Source of the DNA: Pseudobutyrivibrio sp.
Lineage (GTDB): Bacteria; Bacillota; Clostridia; Lachnospirales; Lachnospiraceae
DNA: 46,461 nt
NCBI GenBank assembly: GCA_024693775.1
Contig: JAILKL010000101.1
Span: 1-46,461 of the forward strand
Reading direction: 5' to 3'
The position numbers and the translations under genes are program-made. The notes under the pieces were generated by a model. It ran no database searches and was not told the DNA's origin. It saw only the letters and a list, made by a program, of their open reading frames with translations. Every line of letters begins with the position of its first letter. Position 1 is the stretch's first letter. This document shows positions 33,856-45,742 of the stretch, piece after piece.

Positions 33856-35355
33856 ATGGATTACATAAAGGGAATGGATATATCTTCATATCAGGAAATG
33901 CTTGATAAGGGATATGAATACTATGATGAAGATGGAAAAAAAGTAGATATTCTTAAGTACGCAGTTGAAAAAGGCTTTAATTATGCCAGAGTGAGAATAT
34001 GGAACAATCCTTTAAATGTCCCGGAATCTGGAGGATATTGTAGTTTAGAAGAAACTATAAAGCTGGCCAGAAAAATAAAAGAAATTGGAATTCCCTATCT
34101 ACTAGATTTTCATTATTCTGATTGGTGGGCTGATCCAGGTAATCAAAAAAAGCCAAAGGACTGGGAATATCTTTCAGGAATAGATTTAATAAATGCAGTA
34201 TATAGCTATACAAAAGAAGTATTAAATGTACTTTCAGATAATGGTGTTTCTCCATCAATGGTTCAAGTTGGAAATGAAATACGATGTGGAATGCTATGGC
34301 CAGATGGAAACAGCGATGATTACAGATGTTTGGTCAAATTGATAAATGCAGGCATAAAGGGTGTTAAAGACTCAAATAATGGCAAGAATATAAAGATTAT
34401 GCTTCATTTAGATCAAGGTGGACGATATCACTATTTTGAAGAATGGTTTGATGGTGTTATAAGAAATGGACTTGATGATTTTGATGTAATTGGATTATCA
34501 TATTATCCATTTTGGCATGGGACCTATCAAGATCTAGATGATACGTTAACAAAGCTTGAAAAGAGATATAAAAAGGATTTAATCATAGCAGAAGTTGCTT
34601 ATGGATATAGATTAGGAGACGATTCACTATTTGGAAAAGGCCAAGAGCGTTTAGGGGGTTATAAAGCATCAGAAGATGGTCAATTTAAGGCGATGCAAAT
34701 AATATCAGGATTAATTCACGGTGTAGACAATAGTAGAGGAAAAGGATTTTTCTACTGGGAACCATTTATGCGTTCAAACGATTCTAGTGGTTGGGGATAT
34801 TGTATGGGATTGGTAGATGAAAACGGCAATCCACTTAAAACATTAAAGGAAATGAAAACAGCTTTTCCAATTGATGTTGATGATGCTAGAAATATGTATT
34901 CAAAGGTAAAATACACGGATGATAGCACTAAACATATAGAAGGAAAAAATGTAATACGTATTGATGGTTTTAAAAATAACCTAGAAGGTTGGAATTATTC
35001 AAATCCAGATAATGTTGATTATGAGATTACTGAAGAAAATAATGTATTCAAATTTGGAAGCACAGGCAATGTAAAGTTTGAATTAAGTCAAAATCAGGTA
35101 ATTGAAAATACTGGAAATTATAAATTGGCTGTTGATTATAGAGGCGATAATACGACAGGCGTTAGTGTAAAGCTATTTATAAAATTTCCAGATTACAGAA
35201 GAGAAATAAATATATATCCATCAGACAAGATGTGGACCAAAGGAATACTAGATGTTCATATGGAATGTGGTACAGAAGTTGAAATGGGAGTAGAGGTAGA
35301 TTCACCAAAAATAACTGGGGAAATAAGGAATGTAGCCTTGTATTTGGAGAAATAA
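33856..35355 (+). CDS. GH53 endo-beta-1,4-galactanase with C-terminal galactan-binding-like domain
   Basis: GH53 enzymes cut beta-1,4-galactan, the side chain of pectin. Residues 1-345 form the barrel: KGMDISSYQ at the start, LLDFHYSDWWADPG, V-G-N-E141 (acid/base), and IIAE246 (nucleophile), then FFYWEP. Residues 365-499 are beta-rich (GFKNNLEGWNYSNPDNVDYEI...) and look like a CBM61-type galactan-binding module. No signal peptide is present, since the protein begins with the barrel itself, so it should act in the cytoplasm. That is odd for an enzyme with a binding module. The start follows GGGGG by five bases. It has 499 residues. Confidence 0.9.
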   Translation: MDYIKGMDISSYQEMLDKGYEYYDEDGKKVDILKYAVEKGFNYARVRIWNNPLNVPESGGYCSLEETIKLARKIKEIGIPYLLDFHYSDWWADPGNQKKPKDWEYLSGIDLINAVYSYTKEVLNVLSDNGVSPSMVQVGNEIRCGMLWPDGNSDDYRCLVKLINAGIKGVKDSNNGKNIKIMLHLDQGGRYHYFEEWFDGVIRNGLDDFDVIGLSYYPFWHGTYQDLDDTLTKLEKRYKKDLIIAEVAYGYRLGDDSLFGKGQERLGGYKASEDGQFKAMQIISGLIHGVDNSRGKGFFYWEPFMRSNDSSGWGYCMGLVDENGNPLKTLKEMKTAFPIDVDDARNMYSKVKYTDDSTKHIEGKNVIRIDGFKNNLEGWNYSNPDNVDYEITEENNVFKFGSTGNVKFELSQNQVIENTGNYKLAVDYRGDNTTGVSVKLFIKFPDYRREINIYPSDKMWTKGILDVHMECGTEVEMGVEVDSPKITGEIRNVALYLEK

Positions 35356-35358
35356 AAT

Positions 35359-36381
35359 ATGCAACGTATAGAACTGAAAACAATAGCAGAGGAACTAAAT
35401 ATTTCGCAGACTACTGTATCTAGAGCTTTGTCGGGAAACGGGAGAGTTTCACAAAAAACAAAGGATAAAATTAATAAATATATTGCGGATAATGGATATG
35501 AAGTCAAGTGCAAAACAATGGAATATTCATTCAAAAAGAAAACAAATAACATTTGTGTAACTTTGCCAGGTGAGGACAATTTTGCAGAGATGCCTTATTT
35601 CAATGCTACTTTACTAAGTATAATAGATTACTATGCCACAAGAAATTATAATGTCATTCCTATAAAAACCAGTGCTGATGATATAAGTGAACTAAAGAAA
35701 ATTGTAAAGCATCATAAAATAGATGGAGTGATTTTAACAAGAACTATAAAAAATGGAATAGATATAGAGTTTTTGAAAGAACATCAAGTACCTTTTATTG
35801 TTATAGGCTCCTATGAAGATGATAACGTGTACCAGGTGGATGTAGATCAGGAAAATGGTTGTAAGGAACTGACCTCATTGTTGCTAAAAATGGGATATAG
35901 AAGGCTGGCTTTACTTTGTGCAGATATGACTCATGTAGTAACACAAAATAGATACAATGGATTCTTTAAGGCACATGTTGAAAATGATATTGCATTTGAT
36001 TCAAGCTTTGTTTTTGATGAAGCAGGATATCCTAGTAGAACGGCACAGGCTTTGGATGATTGTTTGAAAAATCAAATCGAGTGCATTGTGTGTATGGATG
36101 ATAATATCTGCGTAAATGTGCTCAATAGATTAAAGGTTGAAAATGTAGCAGTACCAAGGGATATAAAGGTCGCTTCATTCTATGATAGTTCAGTTTTGGA
36201 AATGCATTATCCACCAATTACAGCTCTAGAATTTAATACTAGAGATTTAGGCTGGACAGCAGCAAAAAATTTATATGAATATTTGCAGGGAAATGAAATA
36301 CCACATAGACAATTATTGGGATATCAGTTAATATTGCGAGATTCTACAAAAATCACAAAAGAAAGTGAGCGGGGAGAATGA
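35359..36381 (+). CDS. LacI family transcriptional regulator
   Basis: The N-terminal domain (IELKTIAEELNISQTTVSRALSGNGRVSQKTK) is the classical LacI helix-turn-helix with its hinge, followed by a periplasmic-binding-protein-like sugar sensor (GVILTRTI..., NGCKELTSLLLKMGYRRLALL). The length of 340 residues is usual. It lies between the two galactanase genes, three bases after the first and overlapping the second by four, so it most likely represses the galactan genes until a galactoside enters. The TGYGCA dyads upstream of both importer operons are candidate sites. Confidence 0.93.
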   Translation: MQRIELKTIAEELNISQTTVSRALSGNGRVSQKTKDKINKYIADNGYEVKCKTMEYSFKKKTNNICVTLPGEDNFAEMPYFNATLLSIIDYYATRNYNVIPIKTSADDISELKKIVKHHKIDGVILTRTIKNGIDIEFLKEHQVPFIVIGSYEDDNVYQVDVDQENGCKELTSLLLKMGYRRLALLCADMTHVVTQNRYNGFFKAHVENDIAFDSSFVFDEAGYPSRTAQALDDCLKNQIECIVCMDDNICVNVLNRLKVENVAVPRDIKVASFYDSSVLEMHYPPITALEFNTRDLGWTAAKNLYEYLQGNEIPHRQLLGYQLILRDSTKITKESERGE

Positions 36382-37421
36382 GTTTATTAAAGGGAGTTGA
36401 TATATCATCTTTACAGGCCATGGAAGATAATGGCGCTGTATATATAGATGAGGATGGACAAATTAAAGATGCACTTGAGATATTGAAAAATAATGGTGTT
36501 AACAGCATACGTCTTCGATTGTTTAATAATCCTAGTCAGTCATTTGATAGAGGAGATTATTGTAATGTCAAAAATACTATTCCAATAGCAAAAAGAATAA
36601 AAGAGAATGGAATGGGGATATACTTGGATTTTCATTACAGTGATTTTTGGGCTGACTGGCAAAAACAAAATATACCTAGTGAATGGTGTGGCAAAAGCTT
36701 AGATGAGTTATGTGATGCGGTATATGATTATACATTTAAAACACTAAGATGCTTCAAAGATAACGGGGCATGGCCTGATATAGTACAAATTGGTAATGAA
36801 ATTGGTCGAGGACTGTTGTGGGAATATGGAACAATCGATAAGCCAAGAAACATAGTAAAACTTCTTAATGCAGGAATTACTGCTGTAAATGATGCGTCAG
36901 ATGAAGGATATGAATCACCAAAAATAATGATACATATTGAGTGTGGTGCAGAAAAGGAACAAACAGAAAATTATTTTTTGAAACTAAATAAATATGGTAT
37001 TAAACATTATGATTATATAGGTTTATCGTACTATCCATATTGGGCTGGACCATATGAAAAGTTTATTGAGAATGCTAATAATGCATATAAGATTTTTGGA
37101 AAACAAATAGTGATAGCTGAGACAGCATTTCCATATACAAACAAGTCAAATGATGATACTCCAAATGTAGTAGATGGGGAGCTAGTATATAGAACGATGG
37201 GGCTAGAGCCTTCTGAGAATAATCAATACGACGCAATTGCTAGAATAATAAAAATAGCTAAAAATGAGGACTCCATAGCAGGAGTTTATTATTGGGAACC
37301 CTTATGGTATCAGTTAAAGGGAGTTGGTGCTGAAAAAAATAAGGGAAACGAATGGGAAAACCAGGCATTATTTGATAATAATGGTAGAGTTTTAAAGGGC
37401 ATGAAAGCATTTTTGATTTAA
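36378..37421 (+). CDS. GH53 endo-beta-1,4-galactanase, catalytic domain only
   Basis: The second GH53 enzyme has 347 residues and only the barrel. It shows KGVDISSLQ, YLDFHYSDFWADW, G-N-E141 (acid/base), VIAE248 (nucleophile) and YYWEPLWY. There is no signal peptide and no binding module. It differs enough from the first GH53 enzyme to be a separate specialised enzyme and not a recent copy; it may prefer short oligosaccharides. It overlaps the LacI gene by the ATGA quartet. Confidence 0.9.
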   Translation: MSLLKGVDISSLQAMEDNGAVYIDEDGQIKDALEILKNNGVNSIRLRLFNNPSQSFDRGDYCNVKNTIPIAKRIKENGMGIYLDFHYSDFWADWQKQNIPSEWCGKSLDELCDAVYDYTFKTLRCFKDNGAWPDIVQIGNEIGRGLLWEYGTIDKPRNIVKLLNAGITAVNDASDEGYESPKIMIHIECGAEKEQTENYFLKLNKYGIKHYDYIGLSYYPYWAGPYEKFIENANNAYKIFGKQIVIAETAFPYTNKSNDDTPNVVDGELVYRTMGLEPSENNQYDAIARIIKIAKNEDSIAGVYYWEPLWYQLKGVGAEKNKGNEWENQALFDNNGRVLKGMKAFLI

Positions 37422-37429
37422 TGCTTTCA
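37402..37429 (+). other. Hairpin across the stop codon of the second GH53 gene
   Basis: TGAAAGCAT (37402-37410) pairs exactly with ATGCTTTCA (37421-37429), with the stop codon in and beside the loop. No T-run follows, so it is at best a weak terminator or an mRNA 3'-end stabiliser. Confidence 0.4.
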
Positions 37430-37540
37430 GCCCACAATTTACACATATTTTCATCGAAAAACAATTATTTAACAATCTCAAATGAGCGAATCTGCACATT
37501 TTAAGAGCTTTTATATCTGCTTATTTTTCCAACAAACTAG

Positions 37541-37546
37541 TATTAT
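37541..37546 (+). promoter_or_regulatory. Candidate -10 element of the second importer operon
   Basis: TATTAT lies 94 bases before the binding-protein start, with no -35 of consensus quality 16-18 bases upstream. This would suit a promoter that needs an activator. The palindrome at 37579 falls about 30 bases downstream of the predicted start of transcription, where a repressor would block elongation. Confidence 0.3.
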
Positions 37547-37578
37547 GACCATATGAGGGGGCGGTAAATATTAAAAAG

Positions 37579-37595
37579 TTGTGCATAGTGCACAA
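37579..37595. promoter_or_regulatory. Perfect palindrome TTGTGCA-TAG-TGCACAA, candidate operator
   Basis: Seven-base arms are exact inverses around a three-base centre, 40 bases before the start codon of the second binding protein. A looser outer pair, CGGTA (37562-37566) and TACCG (37598-37602), flanks it. The core TGYGCA is shared with the repeat before the first importer operon. A LacI-type repressor is the likely binder; an RNA hairpin is an alternative. Confidence 0.55.
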
Positions 37596-37634
37596 TATAC
37601 CGTCAAAAAATTTTACAATAAGGAGAATGGAAGA

Positions 37635-38999
37635 ATGAAGAAACAGTTACTTTCACTTATGTTAGCTGGATCAATGGCAGCTTCAATGGTTGCATGCGGT
37701 AGTGCAGGTTCAGCAGGAAGCACAGATAATTCAGGGGATGCAGCAGCAGAAGATGGTGCAGCAGCAGCAGATGTGCAGTCAGATGATGAGAACACATTAA
37801 CAGTTTACGCTTGGGATGAAAACTTCAATATTCCTGCTTTACAGGCAGCTGAGAAGGATTTCCAGGATGTTAATCCAGATTTTAAATTGGATATTATTAC
37901 ACAGTCACAGTCTTCAGATGTAGAGCAGGCCGTTACACTTGCAGGACAGGCTGGTGATTATAGTACATTACCAGATATCGTACTTTTCCAGGATCATTAC
38001 ATCCAGCAGTACGTAACAAACTTCCCAGATGCATGGCAGTCAGTTGATGATGCTGATTGTGATTGGGATGGACTTGGAGCTGAAAAGCTTTCATATTCAA
38101 CAATCGATGGAGTACATTATGGATTCCCAGTAGATGCTGGTACAGCAATCTTTGCATATAGAACAGACCTCCTTGAGGAGTGTGGATATACAATCGATGA
38201 TGTAACAGGAATCACATGGGATGAGTTCGATAAGATCGGTAAAGAAGTATACGAGAAGACAGGAAAGTACCTTCTTTGCATGGATGGTGATGGAAACGAT
38301 TTATTCTACATGATGCTTCAGGCAGAGGGCGCTTCTCAGTTCAAGGATGGCGAGCCATACTTCACAGAGAATCAGCAGCTCGTTGATGTATTCAACGTAA
38401 TCGTAAAGCTTGCTCAGGACAACGTTCTTTACCTTGCAAATGATTGGTCTGATTACACAGATCAGGCTATCCAGGGCGACATGGTTGCAGGTGTTTACAA
38501 TGGTAACTGGATTATTCCTACAATCGAGCAGGTAGCTGACAACTCAGGAAAGTGGGAGATTACAACAGCTCCAACACTTACAGGTAAAGAGGGATATGCT
38601 TCAAACGGTGGTTCTTCACTTTACATTACAGCAAACTGCAAGAAGGCAGACCTTGCTAAGCAGTTCTTAGCATATACATTCGGTGGCGGTTCTGCAGCAG
38701 ACGGACAGTCAACAACATATGATGAGGCTCTTACAAATGGTGGTGTTATCGGTACATGCGCAGCAGCTGCAGAGTCAGATGTTTACCAGCAGGGTGTTGC
38801 TTACTTCAACGATCAGCCAATCTATGCAAAGATCGTAGAGTACACACAGAACGTACCAACAGTTGAGCAGTCAGATTATCACTATTCAGCACGTACACAG
38901 CTTGCTACAGCTCTTCAGAGCGTACTTACAGACGGTGTAGATGTTGATACAGCAATTGCAAATGCAGAGCAGCAGCTCAGATTCGATATGGGACTATAA
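37635..38999 (+). CDS. Sugar-binding lipoprotein of the second importer (MalE-like)
   Basis: The 454-residue protein has a lipoprotein signal ending in the lipobox SMVAC, then a low-complexity linker rich in Ala, Gly, Ser and Asp, then a family-1 solute-binding domain (NTLTVYAWDENFNIPALQAAEKDFQ, GVYNGNWIIPTIEQ). The ATG at 37635 follows AGGAG. Codon use is strongly biased (AAC, TTC, ATC, CAG, GGT, ACA), unlike the genes just upstream, which suggests very high expression. With lacZ and galK downstream, a galactoside is the probable ligand. Confidence 0.92.
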   Translation: MKKQLLSLMLAGSMAASMVACGSAGSAGSTDNSGDAAAEDGAAAADVQSDDENTLTVYAWDENFNIPALQAAEKDFQDVNPDFKLDIITQSQSSDVEQAVTLAGQAGDYSTLPDIVLFQDHYIQQYVTNFPDAWQSVDDADCDWDGLGAEKLSYSTIDGVHYGFPVDAGTAIFAYRTDLLEECGYTIDDVTGITWDEFDKIGKEVYEKTGKYLLCMDGDGNDLFYMMLQAEGASQFKDGEPYFTENQQLVDVFNVIVKLAQDNVLYLANDWSDYTDQAIQGDMVAGVYNGNWIIPTIEQVADNSGKWEITTAPTLTGKEGYASNGGSSLYITANCKKADLAKQFLAYTFGGGSAADGQSTTYDEALTNGGVIGTCAAAAESDVYQQGVAYFNDQPIYAKIVEYTQNVPTVEQSDYHYSARTQLATALQSVLTDGVDVDTAIANAEQQLRFDMGL

Positions 39000-39013
39000 A
39001 ATGTTAATTCTAG

Positions 39014-39042
39014 GGGAAGTGGCAAGCCCACTTCCCTTTTTT
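39014..39042 (+). terminator. Intra-operon hairpin after the second binding-protein gene
   Basis: GGGAAGTGG (39014-39022) pairs with CCACTTCCC (39028-39036) over a five-base loop, followed by six T residues. It probably stops most transcripts, so that the binding protein outnumbers the permeases. Confidence 0.85.
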
Positions 39043-39062
39043 AAAAGAAGGGGGATGCCAAA

Positions 39063-39957
39063 GTGGAGAAGAAAAGACGAGGAATGACACTTGCTAACAA
39101 GCAATTGGCAGCCGGCTGGTTGTTCCTTACACCAGCAACAATACTCATTTTTATAATGAGCTTTTATCCAATTTTTCAAGCGTTTATTACATCATTAAAA
39201 ACAGGAAAGGGCGTAAACATCGCGTTTGCCAACCCATTAAATTACAATTACAGTCGAATGCTACAGGATAGTATTTTCATGACATCCATGAAAAATACAT
39301 TCTTTTATCTAATAATACAGGTTCCTATTATGCTAGTGCTTGCTATTCTTCTAGCACAGCTTCTTAACAACAAGGACCTAAAGTTCAAGGGATTATTTAG
39401 AACATGCATCTTTTTACCATGTGCTACATCACTTGTATCATATTCATTGATTTTCAAGTCAATGTTTGCAACACAGGGACTTATCAATTCAGTTCTTATG
39501 AATCTCGGAATCATCCATGAGAATATCAACTGGTTAGGTACTCCAGCAACAGCAAAGGCAGTTATTATCATAGCTCTTATCTGGAGATGGACAGGATATA
39601 ACATGGTATTTTACTTGGCTGGTCTTCAGAATATCGAGTATTCAGTATATGAGGCAGCCAAAATCGATGGTGCCAGTGGATGGAAAACATTCTGGTACAT
39701 CACATGCCCACTATTAAAGCCAACAATCGTTATGACAGCTATCATGTCAATCAACGGTACATTACAGCTCTTCGATGAGTCTATGAACTTAACAAGTGGT
39801 GGCCCTGCTAATTCAACAATCACAATGTCACACTACATTTACAACCAGGCATTTGGTCAGGGTGTTGGCCAGTTAGGATACACATCTGCAATGTCATTTA
39901 TCGTATTCATTTTAGTTGGTATTCTAGCATTTATTAGTTTGAAAGTAGGTGATTCAC

Positions 39958-39965
<8 letters not shown>
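39063..39965 (+). CDS. ABC sugar transporter permease (MalF-like)
   Basis: The 300-residue permease of the second CUT1 importer has six helices and the EAA loop YEAAKIDGASGWKTFWYITCP, followed by LLKPT. The N-terminal WLFLTPATILIFIMSFYPIFQAF pattern is typical of UgpA/MalF-type subunits. I chose the GTG at 39063, which lies eight bases after AAGGGGG; the ATG seven codons later has no proper spacing. It overlaps the next permease. Confidence 0.92.
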
Positions 39966-43835
<3,870 letters not shown>

Positions 43836-43843
43836 GGTATAAT

Positions 43844-43879
43844 AAGTGTCAGTTGCGTTAGGCAGCTGGCACTTTTTTA
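43844..43879 (+). terminator. Terminator of the importer-lacZ operon
   Basis: A 13-bp stem (43844-43856 with 43862-43874, two G-T pairs) closes a five-base loop and runs into six T residues. Confidence 0.88.
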
Positions 43880-43920
43880 TGAGTCAAACTAGTAATTTAT
43901 GTATTCAAGGAGGGTTTATA

Positions 43921-44442
43921 ATGTTTGAATCAAATGACACATTCGTAGAAGAGGCAGTAAAATCAAAAGAGACTCCTCAAATGAAAGCTAAGAAAACGGG
44001 ATTAATCGCAATAGATATTATTTTACTTTGTTGCGTTATTATAGGCGTTCATGCACTAATTTCAGCCGTTTTACTCATCATTTCTGGCATATTTACACTT
44101 ATTATTATGGGGAACAAGAATATAGAGTATGAATATGACTACACAAATGGCAGCCTGGAGATTGCAAAGATCATTAACAACGAAAAGAGAAAAAAGGTTG
44201 TTAATATCGAATCATCAGAAGTAAAGCTTGTTGCTGAGATTGGCACAAACGAATCATTGAAATATGATCATGTACAGTTAAAAACTTATGACTGTAGCGC
44301 CCATGATGAGAATGTAAAAGATTACATTTTAGTGGCTCACAACGAGGAAAAAGGGTACGATTTCAAAGTATTATTCAATCCTTCTGAGAAATTATTAAAT
44401 GCAATGAAGCGCTACAACAAGAGTTGTATTTATACTAATTAA
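43921..44442 (+). CDS. Small membrane protein, possibly DUF6106
   Basis: The 173-residue protein has a short polar start, a pair of hydrophobic helices (LIAIDIILLCCVIIGVHAL and ISAVLLIISGIFTLIIMG) and a soluble C-terminal part of about 110 residues (EYEYDYTNGSLEIAKIINNEKRKKVVNIES...). This recalls a family of uncharacterised Lachnospiraceae membrane proteins, but I am not sure of the name. GGAGGG lies before the chosen ATG. It lies 12 bases before galK with no terminator between, so the two may be co-transcribed. The function is unknown. Confidence 0.75.
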   Translation: MFESNDTFVEEAVKSKETPQMKAKKTGLIAIDIILLCCVIIGVHALISAVLLIISGIFTLIIMGNKNIEYEYDYTNGSLEIAKIINNEKRKKVVNIESSEVKLVAEIGTNESLKYDHVQLKTYDCSAHDENVKDYILVAHNEEKGYDFKVLFNPSEKLLNAMKRYNKSCIYTN

Positions 44443-44454
44443 TAAGGAGTTATT

Positions 44455-45624
44455 ATGAAGAAGGAAGAACTAAAGGCATTATTTGAAGAGAAATTTGGCC
44501 AGGGCGGCGATATTCGCACATATTTTGCTCCAGGTCGAGTTAATCTTATTGGAGAACACACTGATTACAACGGCGGACACGTATTTCCATGTGCTCTTAC
44601 TATAGGCACTTATGCAGTAGCTAGACGTCGTGAGGATCGCGTTATCAGGTTATATTCTGCTAACATTGAAAAATATGGAGTCATCGAGAGCAGCTTGGAT
44701 GACCTTACAAACAAGGAAGAATATAACTGGGCAAACTATCCTCTAGGTGTTGTTTGGGCATTAATTGAGAAGGGCTCAGAAATTAAATCAGGATTTGATA
44801 TGTGCGTTTGGGGCAATATTCCAAACGGTTCCGGCCTTTCATCATCAGCATCACTTGAGGTGCTTACAGGTACAGTTCTTACTGATTTATTTGGTTTAGA
44901 GAAGACAATGACAGAGCTTGCCCTTATTGGACAGTACTCTGAGAACAATTTCAATGGATGCAATTGCGGTATAATGGACCAATTTGCGGTAGCAATGGGA
45001 CAAAAAGACCACGCCATTTTCCTTGACTGTGCAGATTTATCATACAAATATGCCAGTGTAAAGCTTGATGGAGCCAAGATTGTCATCACAAATTCAAAGG
45101 TAAAGCATTCCCTTGTGGACAGTGCCTACAATGACAGAAGAAACGAGAGCGCACAGGCTCTTGCAGATCTTCAGACAGTATGTGGCATCAGCACACTAGG
45201 TGAGCTTACAGATGAGGAATTTGAAAAATATGGTTCTGCTATAAAGGACGAGGTTTGCTATCGCAGAGCAAAGCATGCTGTTGCTGAAAATCAGCGTACA
45301 ATAAAGGCAGTAGATGCCTTGAATAACAATGATATCGAAACCTTTGGAAAGCTTATGAATGCCAGCCATGTTTCACTTCGTGATGATTACGAGGTATCCT
45401 GCGAGGAGGTAGATTTCCTCGTGGAAAAGGAATGGAGTGTTCCAGGCGTTATCGGCGCCCGTATCACAGGCGGTGGATTCGGCGGCTGTACAGTTGCTAT
45501 CGTAAAGGATGAGGCCGTAGAAAACTTCAAGGAGACAGTAGGTAAGGCATACAAAGAAAAGTATGACTTAGACGCTGAGTTCTACGTAGTAGACATCGGT
45601 GATGGAGCAAAGAGAATTGCATAG
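44455..45624 (+). CDS. galK: Galactokinase
   Basis: GalK phosphorylates alpha-galactose to galactose-1-phosphate, the entry to the Leloir pathway. The galactokinase signature PGRVNLIGEHTDYNGG (26-41), the GHMP motif PNGSGLSSSASLEV and the late GARITGGGFGGCTVAI are all present. The length of 389 residues is standard. AAGGAG precedes the ATG. No galT or galE is in the window. It follows the lacZ operon and would use the galactose that LacZ and the galactanases release. Confidence 0.96.
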   Translation: MKKEELKALFEEKFGQGGDIRTYFAPGRVNLIGEHTDYNGGHVFPCALTIGTYAVARRREDRVIRLYSANIEKYGVIESSLDDLTNKEEYNWANYPLGVVWALIEKGSEIKSGFDMCVWGNIPNGSGLSSSASLEVLTGTVLTDLFGLEKTMTELALIGQYSENNFNGCNCGIMDQFAVAMGQKDHAIFLDCADLSYKYASVKLDGAKIVITNSKVKHSLVDSAYNDRRNESAQALADLQTVCGISTLGELTDEEFEKYGSAIKDEVCYRRAKHAVAENQRTIKAVDALNNNDIETFGKLMNASHVSLRDDYEVSCEEVDFLVEKEWSVPGVIGARITGGGFGGCTVAIVKDEAVENFKETVGKAYKEKYDLDAEFYVVDIGDGAKRIA

Positions 45625-45634
45625 ATGCATTATT

Positions 45635-45665
45635 AGGAGTGAAGCCTACGGGTTTCACTCCTTTT
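45635..45665 (+). terminator. Terminator of galK
   Basis: A stem of GGAGTGAAGCC pairs with GGTTTCACTCC (one G-T pair) around the loop TACG, followed by four T residues. Confidence 0.8.
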
Positions 45666-45680
45666 ATATCCTCAAAATGG

Positions 45681-45709
45681 TTGCATGCAATTAATTATTG
45701 TTTTAAAAT
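45681..45709 (+). promoter_or_regulatory. Promoter of ddh
   Basis: TTGCAT (45681-45686) and TAAAAT (45704-45709) are 17 bases apart, 33 bases before the start codon. The -35 is part of the palindrome TTGCATGCAA. Confidence 0.45.
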
Positions 45710-45742
45710 TACAAGCAATGAAAAATTTTATGGAGGTATAAC

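Noticed and set aside
44736-45089. A 117-residue minus-strand frame inside galK
   Set aside because: It is an antisense shadow of the conserved galactokinase sequence, with no ribosome site or family features.
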